This document shows, in pieces, positions 8,821 to 17,469 of a stretch of 64,000 bases of DNA. The stretch comes from Corynebacterium aurimucosum (lineage in GTDB: Bacteria; Actinomycetota; Actinomycetes; Mycobacteriales; Mycobacteriaceae): positions 2,046,001 through 2,110,000 of the forward strand of contig NZ_CP047048.1 of assembly GCF_030408555.1 (NCBI RefSeq), given 5' to 3'. The position numbers and the translations under genes were made by a program. Within the stretch, counting starts at the first letter, position 1, and each line of letters starts with the position of its first letter. The notes beneath the pieces were generated by a model. The model was not told where the DNA came from, searched no databases, and saw nothing but the letters and a program-made list of their open reading frames with translations.

Positions 8821-8885
8821 CAGATGGTCCTTCTAGTCTGGTCCCTTCTCTGCACAAAGGGACCAGACTAGGGGGACCTTCTGTG
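8821..8885 (+). repeat. Dispersed repeat family A, copy 2 (long hairpin)
   Basis: A 53-bp near-perfect inverted repeat spans 8826-8878. The left arm GGTCCTTCTAGTCTGGTCCC is answered by its complement on the right with two mismatches. The inner unit at 8840-8864 is the 25-bp GGTCCCTT...AAGGGACC palindrome that also occurs in copy 1 at 2731. The element begins CAGATGGTCC, as copy 1 does on the minus strand. It sits between the start of era and the end of pdxY. Confidence 0.8.
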
Positions 8886-8929
8886 CTTCTGCGGGGTTTA
8901 TCTGGCCTGCAGAGGGGTCGGATCAGAAG

Positions 8930-9045
8930 GCGTCTGTCAAAGGGCGTCTTTGGTGGTAAAAACGCCATCTGGACGCCGCAAAAGGCGTTTTCAGGCGTGA
9001 AAACGCCTTGTGACAGATGCCTGCTGCGGGATGCCATTTGCGGGG
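8930..9045. repeat. Dispersed repeat family B, copy 2
   Basis: TAAAAACGCC (8957-8966), a 17-bp spacer and GGCGTTTTCAG (8984-8994) are followed 8 bp later by ACGCCTTGTG and then GACAGATGCC and ATGCCATTTG (9031-9040). Motifs and spacing equal copy 1 near 2242-2339. Conservation is confined to these motifs; spacers differ, which suggests structural rather than coding constraint. Confidence 0.75.
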
Positions 9046-9081
9046 CCGCGGCAAGCACGCGAAGCTGCCGAGACGTGAAAG

Positions 9082-9930
9082 CTAGAGCTCCTCGACCTGG
9101 AATTGCAGCTGCGGGTGAGCGAAGGTGTCCTGCGATTCGATGAGGAGCAGCTCCTGCGAATCCGCCTCGTAGGTGTTCTGCAGCAAGTCGAAGACCGAAG
9201 AAGCCGTGCGCTTGAGCGCTTCCTTCGCATCGTGGGTTTCCACGTAGTGGCCGGTGAAAAGCGAGGCCGTGACGTCACCCGAACCGTTGCGCTTGAACGG
9301 CAGCTTGGGGGTGCTCACCAGGAAGGCGCGCTCGCCATCAACGGCGAGCATCTCAATCTCGTCCTCGCTGGTCTCTGGGCGCTGCACCGAGGTCACCAGC
9401 ACAGTCTTCGGACCAATCTCCTGCGCGCGCTTCACCGCGGCAAGCGTTTGCTCCAAGGTGCCCACCTCGGAGTCAGTCAGGTAGCCCAACTCGAACTGAT
9501 TCGGGGTGATGATGTCCGCGACCGGAACGACCTTATCGCGCAGCAGCGGCGGGATTTCATCGGAGACGAAACAGCCAGACTTGGCGTTGCCCATCACCGG
9601 GTCGCAGGCATAGAGGGCCTTGGGGTTGACCGCCTTGATGCGGTTCACAGCATCCACGATGGCACCGGCGATGTCCGGACCGCCCTGGTAGCCAGACAAG
9701 ATCGCATCAATGCGCGGGAAGGCGCCGCGCTTTTCGATGCCATCCACAATCGCCGTGACCTCTTCCGCCGGGATCATCGGCCCGCCCCAATCGCCGTAAC
9801 CGGTGTGGTTGGAGAAGTTCACCGTGTGGATAGGCCATACCTCATGGCCAGCGCGCTGAAGAGGAAAGACTGCTGCGGAATTGCCCACGTGGCCGAAGGT
9901 GACGTGGGACTGGATGGAGAGGATATTCAT
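9082..9930 (-). CDS. pdxY: Pyridoxal kinase
   Basis: This ribokinase-family enzyme phosphorylates pyridoxal to pyridoxal 5'-phosphate in the B6 salvage pathway. The 282 residues show HVTFGHVGNSAAVFPLQ at the N terminus, the TGYGDWGG and SGYQGG substrate-loop segments, CDPVMGNAKSG, and the anion-hole/catalytic GSGDVTASLF near residue 220. It stands alone on the minus strand between the repeat block upstream of era and ybeY. PdxK is the alternative name for the same activity; length and motifs favour PdxY. Confidence 0.93.
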   Translation of the reverse strand: MNILSIQSHVTFGHVGNSAAVFPLQRAGHEVWPIHTVNFSNHTGYGDWGGPMIPAEEVTAIVDGIEKRGAFPRIDAILSGYQGGPDIAGAIVDAVNRIKAVNPKALYACDPVMGNAKSGCFVSDEIPPLLRDKVVPVADIITPNQFELGYLTDSEVGTLEQTLAAVKRAQEIGPKTVLVTSVQRPETSEDEIEMLAVDGERAFLVSTPKLPFKRNGSGDVTASLFTGHYVETHDAKEALKRTASSVFDLLQNTYEADSQELLLIESQDTFAHPQLQFQVEEL

Positions 9931-10014
9931 AACTCTCCATTGTGCTACGCCCCACCACGCACCTCAACGATTGGCCTTATTTAGCAAACACGCTGTCTTA
10001 GCGCGGCCGTGTCA

Positions 10015-10036
10015 GGCGCGGCACCAAGCCCGCGCC
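10015..10036 (-). terminator. Possible terminator hairpin after ybeY
   Basis: A perfect 7-bp GC stem GGCGCGG / CCGCGCC with an 8-nt loop lies just past the ybeY stop codon. There is no T-run on the minus-strand side, so this is at best a weak intrinsic terminator. Confidence 0.35.
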
Positions 10037-10044
10037 GGGCCACT

Positions 10045-10620
10045 TTAGATGCCGCCGCCGGGAACTTCCTTATCCAGCTCCGCGCGCTCGGCGGCATCCG
10101 GGAAAGCCTTCGGGCCAGAAGGCTTGGGCTGGTAGCTCACACCACGGGCCGCCAAGTCCTCATACCAGTCCGCCAGCAGCTCGTTCTGCAGGCCGAACAT
10201 TTCCTTCTCTTCCGCCGCAGTGGTGTGGTCATAGCCCAGCAGGTGCAGGCAACCGTGCACGGTGAGCAGAGCCAACTCGTGGCCCAAGGAGTGGCCGGCC
10301 GCGGTGGCTTGGCGCTGCGCAAACTCTGGGCAGAGCACGATATCGCCCAGCATGGCCGGTCCGGCCTCCGCTGCGTCGGGGCGCCCGCCTGTAGCACCCG
10401 GGGTGAGCTCATCCATGGGGAAGCTCATCACGTCGGTCGGGCCTTCCAGGTCCATCCAGCGCACGTGCAGCTCCGCGATGGTGTCCAGGTCCACCGCGGT
10501 AATGGTGCACTCGGCATCCGGATTCACGTCGAGGCGGCCGAGGGCGTAGGAGCAGACGTCGATCAGCATCTCCTCGTTGACGCCGTCATAGCCGGACTCG
10601 TTGATAAACTCGATGCTCAT
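10045..10620 (-). CDS. ybeY: rRNA maturation endoribonuclease YbeY
   Basis: This zinc-dependent RNase acts in 16S rRNA 3'-end maturation and 70S quality control. The family signature [11 protein letters not shown], with its three metal-binding histidines, lies at about residues 120-130 of 191, and DVMSFPMDE precedes it. Its start overlaps the phoH stop by 4 bp (ATGA), so translation is coupled. The C-terminal tail beyond residue 160 is longer than in enterobacterial YbeY. Confidence 0.95.
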   Translation of the reverse strand: MSIEFINESGYDGVNEEMLIDVCSYALGRLDVNPDAECTITAVDLDTIAELHVRWMDLEGPTDVMSFPMDELTPGATGGRPDAAEAGPAMLGDIVLCPEFAQRQATAAGHSLGHELALLTVHGCLHLLGYDHTTAAEEKEMFGLQNELLADWYEDLAARGVSYQPKPSGPKAFPDAAERAELDKEVPGGGI

Positions 10621-11588
10621 TTCTTCTCCTCCTGCTCAACAAAATTGTCGTAGGCCTCCACGATGCGCCCGACCAGCTGGTGGCGCACCACATCAGCAGA
10701 GCCCAGCTCCGCGAAGTGAATATCCGGCACGCCCTTGAGAATGCGGCGCACCAGGCGCAGCCCGGAGACCTGGCCACCGGGCAGATCCACCTGGGAGATA
10801 TCCCCGGTCACTACGATGGTGGAGCCAAAGCCCAAACGCGTCAGGAACATTTTCATCTGCGCCGGCGTGGTGTTTTGGGCCTCATCGAGGATGACGAAGG
10901 CATCGTTGAGCGTGCGGCCACGCATATAGGCCAAGGGGGCGACCTCAATGATGCCGGCTTCCATGAGCTTCGGAATCATCTCCGGGTCGATCATGTCCCG
11001 CAAAGCGTCGTAGAGCGGGCGCAGGTAGGGGTCAATCTTGTCGTTGAGTGTGCCAGGCAGAAAGCCCAGCTTCTCCCCCGCTTCCACGGCCGGGCGGGTC
11101 AAGATAATGCGGCTGACCTGCTTGGCGCGCAGGGCCTGCACCGCCTTGGCCACCGCCAGGTAGGTCTTACCGGTACCGGCCGGACCAATGCCGAAGACAA
11201 TCGTGTTCTCATCAATCGCCTGCACATAGCGCGATTGCCCCACCGTCTTCGGGCGCACGGCCTTGCCGCGGCGCGAGACGATATCGGCCGCGAGCGTCTC
11301 AGACACGGAGGCCGGGGCATCCACCGTGACCAGGTCCAGGGTGTGCTTCACGGTATCGGTGCTCACCGGGTGACCGCGGCGGGCAATCGCCTCGAGTTCC
11401 TCCAGGACCTTGCGCGCGCGGGCTACCTCATAATCGGGGCCGGCGGCAGTAATGGTGGTGCCGCGGGCAAAGAGGTCCACGCCCACGAGGTTGCCCAAAA
11501 CGCGCAGGTTATCGTCCGCCGGGCCGAGCACCGTGGCCAGGTAGGCGGAATCGAGATCAAACTTGGTGGTGATAATAGGCACGCCCAA
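10617..11588 (-). CDS. phoH: PhoH family ATPase
   Basis: This is a PhoH-like P-loop ATPase of 323 residues, probably an RNA helicase/RNase-associated factor given its fixed pairing with ybeY. The Walker [12 protein letters not shown] lies at about residue 135, the Walker B region is [14 protein letters not shown], and a [10 protein letters not shown] motif follows. An N-terminal KH-like segment (about 20-70) is typical for this subfamily. It overlaps ybeY by 4 bp and lies 4 bp after rsmE. Confidence 0.94.
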   Translation of the reverse strand: MGVPIITTKFDLDSAYLATVLGPADDNLRVLGNLVGVDLFARGTTITAAGPDYEVARARKVLEELEAIARRGHPVSTDTVKHTLDLVTVDAPASVSETLAADIVSRRGKAVRPKTVGQSRYVQAIDENTIVFGIGPAGTGKTYLAVAKAVQALRAKQVSRIILTRPAVEAGEKLGFLPGTLNDKIDPYLRPLYDALRDMIDPEMIPKLMEAGIIEVAPLAYMRGRTLNDAFVILDEAQNTTPAQMKMFLTRLGFGSTIVVTGDISQVDLPGGQVSGLRLVRRILKGVPDIHFAELGSADVVRHQLVGRIVEAYDNFVEQEEKK

Positions 11589-11592
11589 AAGG

Positions 11593-12333
11593 CTACCAGC
11601 GCGCGGTCAGGGTGCCGATGCTGGCCAAGGCCACCATGCTTGCCGACGCCGTCCGCAACACCTCCGGCCCCAACTTGATCGCCGTCGCACCGGCGTCCTG
11701 CAGGCGGGCCAGTTCCTCCGCGCCGATGCCGCCCTCCGGCCCCACCAGTAGGTAGATGGTTCCGGCGGAGTCGAGGTCCTCCAGGTCCTTGAGCCGCACT
11801 TGAGCTTCCTCGTGAAGAACCAAGGCGCGTGCACCCGAAATCTCCTGGCATAGCTGGCGGGTAGTCAGCGGGCCGCGCACCGCGGGTACGCGCACTCGGC
11901 GCGATTGCTTCGCCGCCGCCACGGCTGCAGATTCCCACTTCGCTAGCGCCTTCGGGGCCTTCTTGGCATCCCATTTGGACACGCAGCGATCCGCCTGCCA
12001 GGCGATGATCTCATCCGCCCCGGCCTGGGTAGCCAGGTCGACGGCGAGTTCGGCGCGCTCAGACTTGGGGATAGCCTGGACCACGACCACCCTCGGGGAG
12101 GGTTCGGGGAGGATCGCGAGGTCGTCGACAAGCGCGACCAGCGTGTCCTTGCCCTGCGTATCAGTGATGGTGGCGGTAGCGCGGCGCCCGGACCCATCGA
12201 TCAGGACCAAGTGCTCCCCTGGGCCCATGCGCTTGACGGTGACCGCGTGGCGGCCCTCCGCACCATCGAGGCCCACCGGCTGGCTGACCTCCGCGAGGGA
12301 AAGATCCGGGTGGAGGAAGACGGGTAAAGACAT
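11593..12333 (-). CDS. rsmE: 16S rRNA (uracil-1498-N3)-methyltransferase
   Basis: This SPOUT-class methyltransferase modifies U1498 of 16S rRNA. An N-terminal PUA-like domain (HAVTVKRMGPGEHLVL) is followed by the knotted SAM-binding domain with YLLVGPEGGIGAEEL and the C-terminal LRTASASMVALASIG. The length of 246 residues is usual. The start overlaps the dnaJ2 stop by one base (TAATG), so the two are coupled. Confidence 0.95.
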   Translation of the reverse strand: MSLPVFLHPDLSLAEVSQPVGLDGAEGRHAVTVKRMGPGEHLVLIDGSGRRATATITDTQGKDTLVALVDDLAILPEPSPRVVVVQAIPKSERAELAVDLATQAGADEIIAWQADRCVSKWDAKKAPKALAKWESAAVAAAKQSRRVRVPAVRGPLTTRQLCQEISGARALVLHEEAQVRLKDLEDLDSAGTIYLLVGPEGGIGAEELARLQDAGATAIKLGPEVLRTASASMVALASIGTLTARW

Positions 12334-13475
12334 TAGCGGCGGAACTTATCGCGGAAGCGGCTAAAAAGGGATTCGCCCTGGCCATCCCCGGCATGGTGGA
12401 CCTCGGTGCCTCCGTGGCCGGCGGCGCGGACCTTTTCGAGGGCCTCGCGGGTCTTCTTATCCAGGTCCGTCGGGATCACCACATCCACGTGAGCGTGGAG
12501 GTTGCCGAATCCGTCGGTGCGCAGGCGCGGCATGCCCTTGCCCTGGAGGGTGATGGATTCGCCCGGCTGGGTGCCCGGCGCGATATCGATGGTGAGCTCC
12601 TCGCCGTCGAGCTGCTCGACGGTGCAGGAAGAGCCCAGAGCTGCATCCACCATGGGCACGCGCACGGTCAGGTGCAGGTCATCAGCATTGCGCTCGAAAA
12701 CGGGGTGCGGCTCGGTGTGTACCTCGACGTAGAGGTCACCAGCGGGGCCGCCGCCGTGGCCGACCTCGCCCTGGGAAGCCATGCGGATGCGCATGCCATC
12801 ACCAATGCCGGCGGGGATGTTCACCGTAATATCGCGGCGCTTGCGCACGCGGCCATCGCCACCGCAGTGGCCGCAGGGATCGGTGACTACTTCGCCGAAG
12901 CCATAGCACTTCGGGCAATCGCGGGTAGTCATCATGTTGCCCAGCATGCTGCGCTGGACCTCCTGAACCTGGCCCATACCGCCACAGTGATCACAGGTCA
13001 CCGGCTTGGACTTGGACTCAGAACCAGAGCCCTCACAACGGTCACAGACCACGGCGGTATCGACCTTGACCTGCTGCTTCACTCCGCTATAAGCCTCTTC
13101 GAGGGTAATCGTGGTGCGCAGCAGCGCGTCATCGCCGGGCTGCACACGGGAACGCGGGCCGCGGGAGGCTGCTCCCCCGCCGAAGAACTCGGCGAAGATA
13201 TCCCCGAGGCCGCCGCCACCGAAACCACCAAAGCCGCCGCCCTGGGCCGCGCGCTCCTCCATGGGGTCACCACCCATGTCCACAACCCGGCGCTTCTGCG
13301 GATCCAGCAGAACCTCCTGTGCAAGGGAAGCCTCGCGGAACTTCTCCGCGGCCTCCTCATCGCCCGGGTTCACATCCGGGTGGTACTTGCGCGCCAGCTT
13401 GCGGTAAGCCTTCTTAATCTCGGCGTCGGACGCCGACTTTTCTACACCAAGAATGCCGTAGTAGTCACGAGCCAC
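12333..13475 (-). CDS. dnaJ2: Chaperone DnaJ (second, HrcA-linked copy)
   Basis: This type I Hsp40 co-chaperone stimulates DnaK. It has an N-terminal J domain with YHPDV near residue 32, a Gly/Phe-rich stretch ([11 protein letters not shown]), four zinc-finger repeats ([32 protein letters not shown]) at about 145-215, and two C-terminal beta-sandwich domains. The length is 380 residues. It follows hrcA by about 54 bp. Corynebacteria normally keep one dnaJ with dnaK-grpE and this second one beside hrcA. Confidence 0.96.
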   Translation of the reverse strand: MARDYYGILGVEKSASDAEIKKAYRKLARKYHPDVNPGDEEAAEKFREASLAQEVLLDPQKRRVVDMGGDPMEERAAQGGGFGGFGGGGLGDIFAEFFGGGAASRGPRSRVQPGDDALLRTTITLEEAYSGVKQQVKVDTAVVCDRCEGSGSESKSKPVTCDHCGGMGQVQEVQRSMLGNMMTTRDCPKCYGFGEVVTDPCGHCGGDGRVRKRRDITVNIPAGIGDGMRIRMASQGEVGHGGGPAGDLYVEVHTEPHPVFERNADDLHLTVRVPMVDAALGSSCTVEQLDGEELTIDIAPGTQPGESITLQGKGMPRLRTDGFGNLHAHVDVVIPTDLDKKTREALEKVRAAGHGGTEVHHAGDGQGESLFSRFRDKFRR

Positions 13476-13529
13476 GTACTGTCATCCTTCTATATCTCGT
13501 TGATACTAAATCTAATCCGACGGGCCAGC

Positions 13530-14564
13530 TTACTCGCCCGCCAAAATTTCACTCACATAGCGTGCAACGGCAGAGACCTTGGAGATTGTTCCCGAATAAT
13601 CCATATATGTCGGCCCCACCACACCAAGCCCGCCGAGTGCTGCAGCCTCCGAGCCGGTGCCGAATCCATAGCGCGTGGCCACGACGGAGGTTTGGCGCAG
13701 CTCATCGGCTTCATTTTCCTCACCAATGGAGACTGATACGTTGCCCAAGTCTGGCACGCGGGCCAGCAATTTCAGCACCACGACCTGCTCTTCAAGAGCT
13801 TCGATGATAGAGGGCAAACCCTCGGTCAGGGCCACGCGGGTGAGATTGGACGTACCCGCCATGATCAGGCGATCGGAGGGCTGCTCCACGAGGGTCTCAA
13901 TCAGCGTCGTCGCCGCCTTGAGGAGGTGGGGGCGGATATCGGCCGGGGAGTCGTCGACAAGCGCGGCCAGCTCCACCGAGGCTTCCGTGAGCGTCTTGCC
14001 CTCCAGGGCGGTGTTGAGGATATCGCGCAGGCGGTGGGTCTGCTCGGGGTCGATGACATCATCGAGCTCCACATTGCGCTGATCGACGCGCCCATTATCC
14101 GTAATCAACACCAAGAGCAGACGCACCGGTGAGAGTGCCACGACCTCGCAGTGCTTCACGCGGGAGACCTTGAGGTTAGGCATCTGCACGACGGCCGCTT
14201 GCTTAGTTACCTGGGCCAACAGCTGGACAGAGCGGCGCAGCACGTCTTCCAAATCCACGCCGCCCTCGAGGAAGGTGAGCATGGCGCGGCGCTCGGCCTT
14301 GGAAAGCGGCTTAACATCGTGCAGCGTATCGACGAACTGGCGGTAGCCCTTCTGCGTGGGCACGCGCCCGGAGCTGGCGTGCTCTTGGGCGATGAGGCCT
14401 TCGGCTTCGAGCACGGCCATGTCATTGCGAATCGTCGCCGAGGACACGCCCAGCTGGTAGCGCTCGAGCAGGGCCTTGGAGCCGACGGGCGATTGCGAGG
14501 CGATGTAGTCCGCGACGATGGCGCGCAGGACCTCTTGGCGGCGGGCATCGGTGGAGCTAGACAT
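13530..14564 (-). CDS. hrcA: Heat-inducible transcription repressor HrcA
   Basis: HrcA represses groE and related heat-shock genes through CIRCE operators. The winged helix lies at the N terminus ([24 protein letters not shown]), followed by the IDD and GAF-like domains, with [14 protein letters not shown] in the middle. I place the start at the ATG at 14564 ([10 protein letters not shown]), giving about 344 residues; a TTG at 14606 is in frame but overlaps the upstream gene. No CIRCE palindrome is visible upstream, so this copy does not look autoregulated by it. Confidence 0.93.
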   Translation of the reverse strand: MSSSTDARRQEVLRAIVADYIASQSPVGSKALLERYQLGVSSATIRNDMAVLEAEGLIAQEHASSGRVPTQKGYRQFVDTLHDVKPLSKAERRAMLTFLEGGVDLEDVLRRSVQLLAQVTKQAAVVQMPNLKVSRVKHCEVVALSPVRLLLVLITDNGRVDQRNVELDDVIDPEQTHRLRDILNTALEGKTLTEASVELAALVDDSPADIRPHLLKAATTLIETLVEQPSDRLIMAGTSNLTRVALTEGLPSIIEALEEQVVVLKLLARVPDLGNVSVSIGEENEADELRQTSVVATRYGFGTGSEAAALGGLGVVGPTYMDYSGTISKVSAVARYVSEILAGE

Positions 14565-14574
14565 GTCTTTAAGG

Positions 14575-15747
14575 CTATCCGTCCTGGCGGGCGATGAAGT
14601 CGTCAAAATTTGGCACAGTGTAGCTCACCCTGCCGTGTTCTGGAGCATAGATCAACCCTTTACTAATGAGCTTGGCTCGCACAGGACCCAATTTCTTCGT
14701 GTCTTTACCTAAGATGTCCGCGATGTCCTTGCTCGAGATTTCCACTCCGCCAACCTTCGCCATCGCGGTCAAGTAGTCCCGCTCAGCTGGAGTAGCGCGA
14801 TCCCACCTGGCTTGGAAAAACCCGCGGTCCAACTGCTCAATTCCAAGCCGCGCGGCGCGTCGAGCTGCATCGGAATCCATAGGTGAAGTTCGCGCAGTGC
14901 GCCACATTTGTGCACCAAATTCCTGGATGAAATACGGATACTGCCCCGATACATTTGCTAGATATTCAACTGCTTCATCGTCAAATTCCACATTCTGTGT
15001 CCGCGCAGGTTCACGGAAGGCGGCAAGTGCGGCATACATTTCGAGCCTGCCAATTTGGTGCACCTCGAACATTCGCTCTGCATAAGAGCGGGACTCCGCC
15101 AGAATCCCTGGCAGACTCGGAAGCCCAGCACCAATAATGTAAAAAGGCAAGCCCAGCTGCCCTGCTTCATGTTGTGCAGAAATGAGCGCTTCGAGCAGCT
15201 CTTCATCGAGGTCTTGCATTTCGTCGATGAAGATTCCTAAAGCTTTATCCTCCTTAAGGAGCGTCGTAGTGATGGCCTCGATCACATCGTGCAGATCAAG
15301 CTCAAGGTTTCCTGTTGCCGGAGGAATGTCTCCTACTTCAACTCCAAGGTCAATAATGCTTTGTCCTACCGAGAGCGAAAAGGATTTTACGGCCGCAGCA
15401 ATAAAGTTAAAACCCTCAGATACCTTGGCTTTCGTTCGGTAACGCAAAGAGGCCTTGGCTAAACCTTGTGCTAGAGCACGGCGTGCTCCTTCTCGTCCAC
15501 GTGCCCCCTGCGAAGCCTCAAACTTAATCGTTAGCCAGTCGGCTTGGTCAGCCTTCCTTTTTAATTGGTTGAGCAGCACGGTCTTACCCACTCCACGCAA
15601 GCCAACGAGCAGCATTGGACGGCCAAGCAATCCGTTCTGGACGCGTTTGACAAGATTGTCAAACGCATGAAGGTCTCTCTCGCGCCCAGTAAGAACTGTC
15701 GGCGCGATGCCCGAGCCAGGAGTGTAGGGGTTTAAGGCATCATCCAT
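14575..15747 (-). CDS. AAA-family ATPase with probable C-terminal winged helix
   Basis: This P-loop ATPase of about 390 residues resembles the archaeal-type/AAA_16 group. The Walker [12 protein letters not shown] lies at about residue 48, Walker B is [14 protein letters not shown], and a sensor-like [13 protein letters not shown] follows. The last ~80 residues ([27 protein letters not shown]) look like a winged helix. I prefer the ATG at 15747; the frame stays open to 15813. Its composition is visibly less GC-rich than its neighbours, and as far as I recall hrcA-hemW loci of related species lack it, which suggests transfer. Regularly spaced ACTAAC repeats lie just upstream. It ends 10 bp before hrcA. 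The function is unknown. Confidence 0.75.
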   Translation of the reverse strand: MDDALNPYTPGSGIAPTVLTGRERDLHAFDNLVKRVQNGLLGRPMLLVGLRGVGKTVLLNQLKRKADQADWLTIKFEASQGARGREGARRALAQGLAKASLRYRTKAKVSEGFNFIAAAVKSFSLSVGQSIIDLGVEVGDIPPATGNLELDLHDVIEAITTTLLKEDKALGIFIDEMQDLDEELLEALISAQHEAGQLGLPFYIIGAGLPSLPGILAESRSYAERMFEVHQIGRLEMYAALAAFREPARTQNVEFDDEAVEYLANVSGQYPYFIQEFGAQMWRTARTSPMDSDAARRAARLGIEQLDRGFFQARWDRATPAERDYLTAMAKVGGVEISSKDIADILGKDTKKLGPVRAKLISKGLIYAPEHGRVSYTVPNFDDFIARQDG

Positions 15748-15750
15748 GCC

Positions 15751-15880
15751 ACTAATACTAGCAATATCGAGAGCGACTAACAGGTTTCTCGACGTAGAGA
15801 AAGAAACTAACACCGACTAACGCCGCTATCAAACTTTCCGACGAAAGGAGAAAAACTAACAAATTCCCAGCGGGGCTAAC
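15751..15880. promoter_or_regulatory. Helically phased ACTAAC repeats upstream of the ATPase gene
   Basis: On the plus strand ACTAAC occurs at 15776, 15806, 15816 and 15855, with GCTAAC at 15875 and ACTAAT at 15751. Distances between the five main copies are 30, 10, 39 and 20 bp, close to whole DNA turns. On the minus strand, in the direction of the ATPase gene, they read GTTAGT. An inverted repeat TTTCTC-N6-GAGAAA lies between copies at 15785-15802. The arrangement looks like a multi-site operator. Confidence 0.55.
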
Positions 15881-15989
15881 TTTAAGTCACTATGTCTCCT
15901 CGGTATCGAAAGGCCAAGGCTTGGCCACTTCTTCGCGGCTTCGCGGTTGCATCACACAGATGGTTCTACTCAGATGGCTCAGGTCATAC

Positions 15990-16055
15990 GGTTTACCTGC
16001 CCCCAAACGAACCTTCTAGCAGCCTAAGGAAGGTTTGCTTACCCCCAAACGAACC
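15990..16055. repeat. Dispersed repeat family C, pair 2 of 24-bp palindromic units
   Basis: Units at 15990-16013 (GGTTTACCTG...CAAACGAACC) and 16032-16055 (GGTTTGCTTA...CAAACGAACC) have the same length and 18-bp gap as the pair at 2511-2576 but lie in reverse orientation (CCCCC centre instead of GGGGG). They are in the 300-bp gene-free gap between the ATPase gene and the end of hemW. Two CAGATGG motifs (15957 and 15971) precede them, as in family A. Confidence 0.8.
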
Positions 16056-16178
16056 TTCCGACCGGAGCCTTTCCACTGGAACCATGTGCAGAAGGCAGGG
16101 CAGGCCACGATCAGGGTACGGCCGCTAATGAGCCAGCTGATGCGGACTCGGAGGTCGGCCCGCCGGCGGGGCAAGCCG

Positions 16179-17327
16179 CTAGCGGGCGGTGTTTTGGGCG
16201 GTGTCTTCAGCGACGAGGAGGTCCGTAATAATGCCATCCGCGAGCAGGCGGCCTGCCTTGGTCACGCGAAGGCGGTCACCGGCGCGCTCGAGCAGGCCGC
16301 GCTCGATAAAACGCGCGGCCACGGGCTCAGCCGCCGGCGCGAGCCAGGACGCAGGAATGCCCTCGCGCAGGCGCAGTCCCAGCATGATGCGCTCGGTATG
16401 ACGGTCAGCCTCCGAGAGCTGCTCGCGCTCCTTGATGGGCAACTCGCCCTCACCTACCGCCTTGATGTAGGTCCGCGGGTTCTTCACGTTATAGAAGCGC
16501 TCGTTGCCTAAGTGCGAATGCGCGCCCGGGCCCGCACCCCACCAGTTGCCGTCCACCCAGTAAATGCGGTTGTGCTGACACTCCCCGCCCGGCTTGGCCC
16601 AGTTGGACACCTCATACCACTCAAAACCTTCGGCCTCGAGCGTGGAGGAGATCATCTCATAGCGCCGGGCCAGCACGTCCTCATCCGGTGCGGGCAGGAG
16701 ACCCTTGGACACCTTGCGGGCCATACGCGTGCCATCCTCCACGATGAGCGAGTATGCGCTGATGTGGTCCACCCCGGTCTCCAGGGCGCGCTCCAAGGTC
16801 AGGGCAACGTCGGCATCTTCTTCAGTCGGCGTGCCATAAATCATGTCGAGGTTGACGTGCTCAAAGCCCGCAGCGATGGCTTCGCGCGCGGCATCGAAGG
16901 CGCGGCCCGGCGTGTGGGCTCGCTCCAACACGGCGAGCACCCCCGGCGAGGCGGATTGCATGCCCAGGGAGAGACGGGTGAAGCCGGCGTCGAGAAGCCC
17001 GGCGAAGTACTCCGGCGAAGTGGATTCCGGGTTGGATTCCGTGGTGACCTCCGCGCCCGGGGCGAGGCCAAAGGTATCGCGGACCTTCGACAAGACACGG
17101 CCCAGGCCCTCAGCACCCAGCAGACTCGGCGTGCCGCCACCGATAAAAACAGTCTCGGCTTCGCGGCCCACCTGCGCCGCCGCCATCTCCAGCTCTTTCT
17201 CCAAAGCACTTAGATAATCGCTGGTCAAATCCCCTCCCAGCTCACCCGGGGTATAGGTGTTGAAGTCGCAGTAACCGCAGCGGGAGGCACAGAAGGGGAC
17301 GTGAATGTAGAGACCAAAGGGATCCAT
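16179..17327 (-). CDS. hemW: Radical SAM heme chaperone HemW (HemN-like)
   Basis: This radical SAM protein is related to oxygen-independent coproporphyrinogen oxidase. The cluster motif CASRCGYCDF lies about 14 residues from the start, followed by FIGGGTPSLLG and a C-terminal HemN domain. The extra cysteine typical of true HemN is absent, and the length of about 382 residues fits HemW, a heme-binding chaperone. The ATG at 17327 is preferred; a TTG three codons upstream is possible. It is divergent from the CNNM pair. Confidence 0.9.
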   Translation of the reverse strand: MDPFGLYIHVPFCASRCGYCDFNTYTPGELGGDLTSDYLSALEKELEMAAAQVGREAETVFIGGGTPSLLGAEGLGRVLSKVRDTFGLAPGAEVTTESNPESTSPEYFAGLLDAGFTRLSLGMQSASPGVLAVLERAHTPGRAFDAAREAIAAGFEHVNLDMIYGTPTEEDADVALTLERALETGVDHISAYSLIVEDGTRMARKVSKGLLPAPDEDVLARRYEMISSTLEAEGFEWYEVSNWAKPGGECQHNRIYWVDGNWWGAGPGAHSHLGNERFYNVKNPRTYIKAVGEGELPIKEREQLSEADRHTERIMLGLRLREGIPASWLAPAAEPVAARFIERGLLERAGDRLRVTKAGRLLADGIITDLLVAEDTAQNTAR

Positions 17328-17367
17328 GGGGAACAAAGTATCCGACAGCGCCGTTAAAGCGGTAGTC

Positions 17368-17463
17368 TATAGTGCAGATTTGCCACCCCGATTAATGAAG
17401 AAAGGCCTCTTTTAAGTGGAACCTCCGAGTCGATGTCCCCGCCGCCGTCTTAAGGCGGTGGGG
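17368..17463 (+). promoter_or_regulatory. Promoter and structured leader of the CNNM pair
   Basis: TATAGT at 17368-17373 is a good -10 candidate. A leader of roughly 90 nt follows, ending in a hairpin at 17437-17463 (CCCCGCCGCC / GGCGGTGGGG, 9 of 10 pairs, short loop). The 3' arm includes the G-rich ribosome-binding region just before the GTG at 17470. The hairpin could mask translation initiation. I could not match it to the Mg2+ M-box or another riboswitch class. Confidence 0.45.
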
Positions 17464-17469
17464 TAAGCC

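Noticed and set aside
12393-13736. 447-codon plus-strand frame opposite dnaJ2
   Set aside because: His/Gly/Ala-rich mirror of the DnaJ codons, with no homology pattern.
13476-14640. CIRCE operator near hrcA or dnaJ2
   Set aside because: No TTAGCACTC-N9-GAGTGCTAA-like sequence is present upstream of either gene.
15892-16128. 78-codon plus-strand frame between the ATPase gene and hemW
   Set aside because: It consists largely of the family C repeats and has no ribosome site.
17386-17463. Mg2+ M-box riboswitch before the CNNM pair
   Set aside because: The conserved M-box blocks (for example GGTGAGGCTCCT) are absent.
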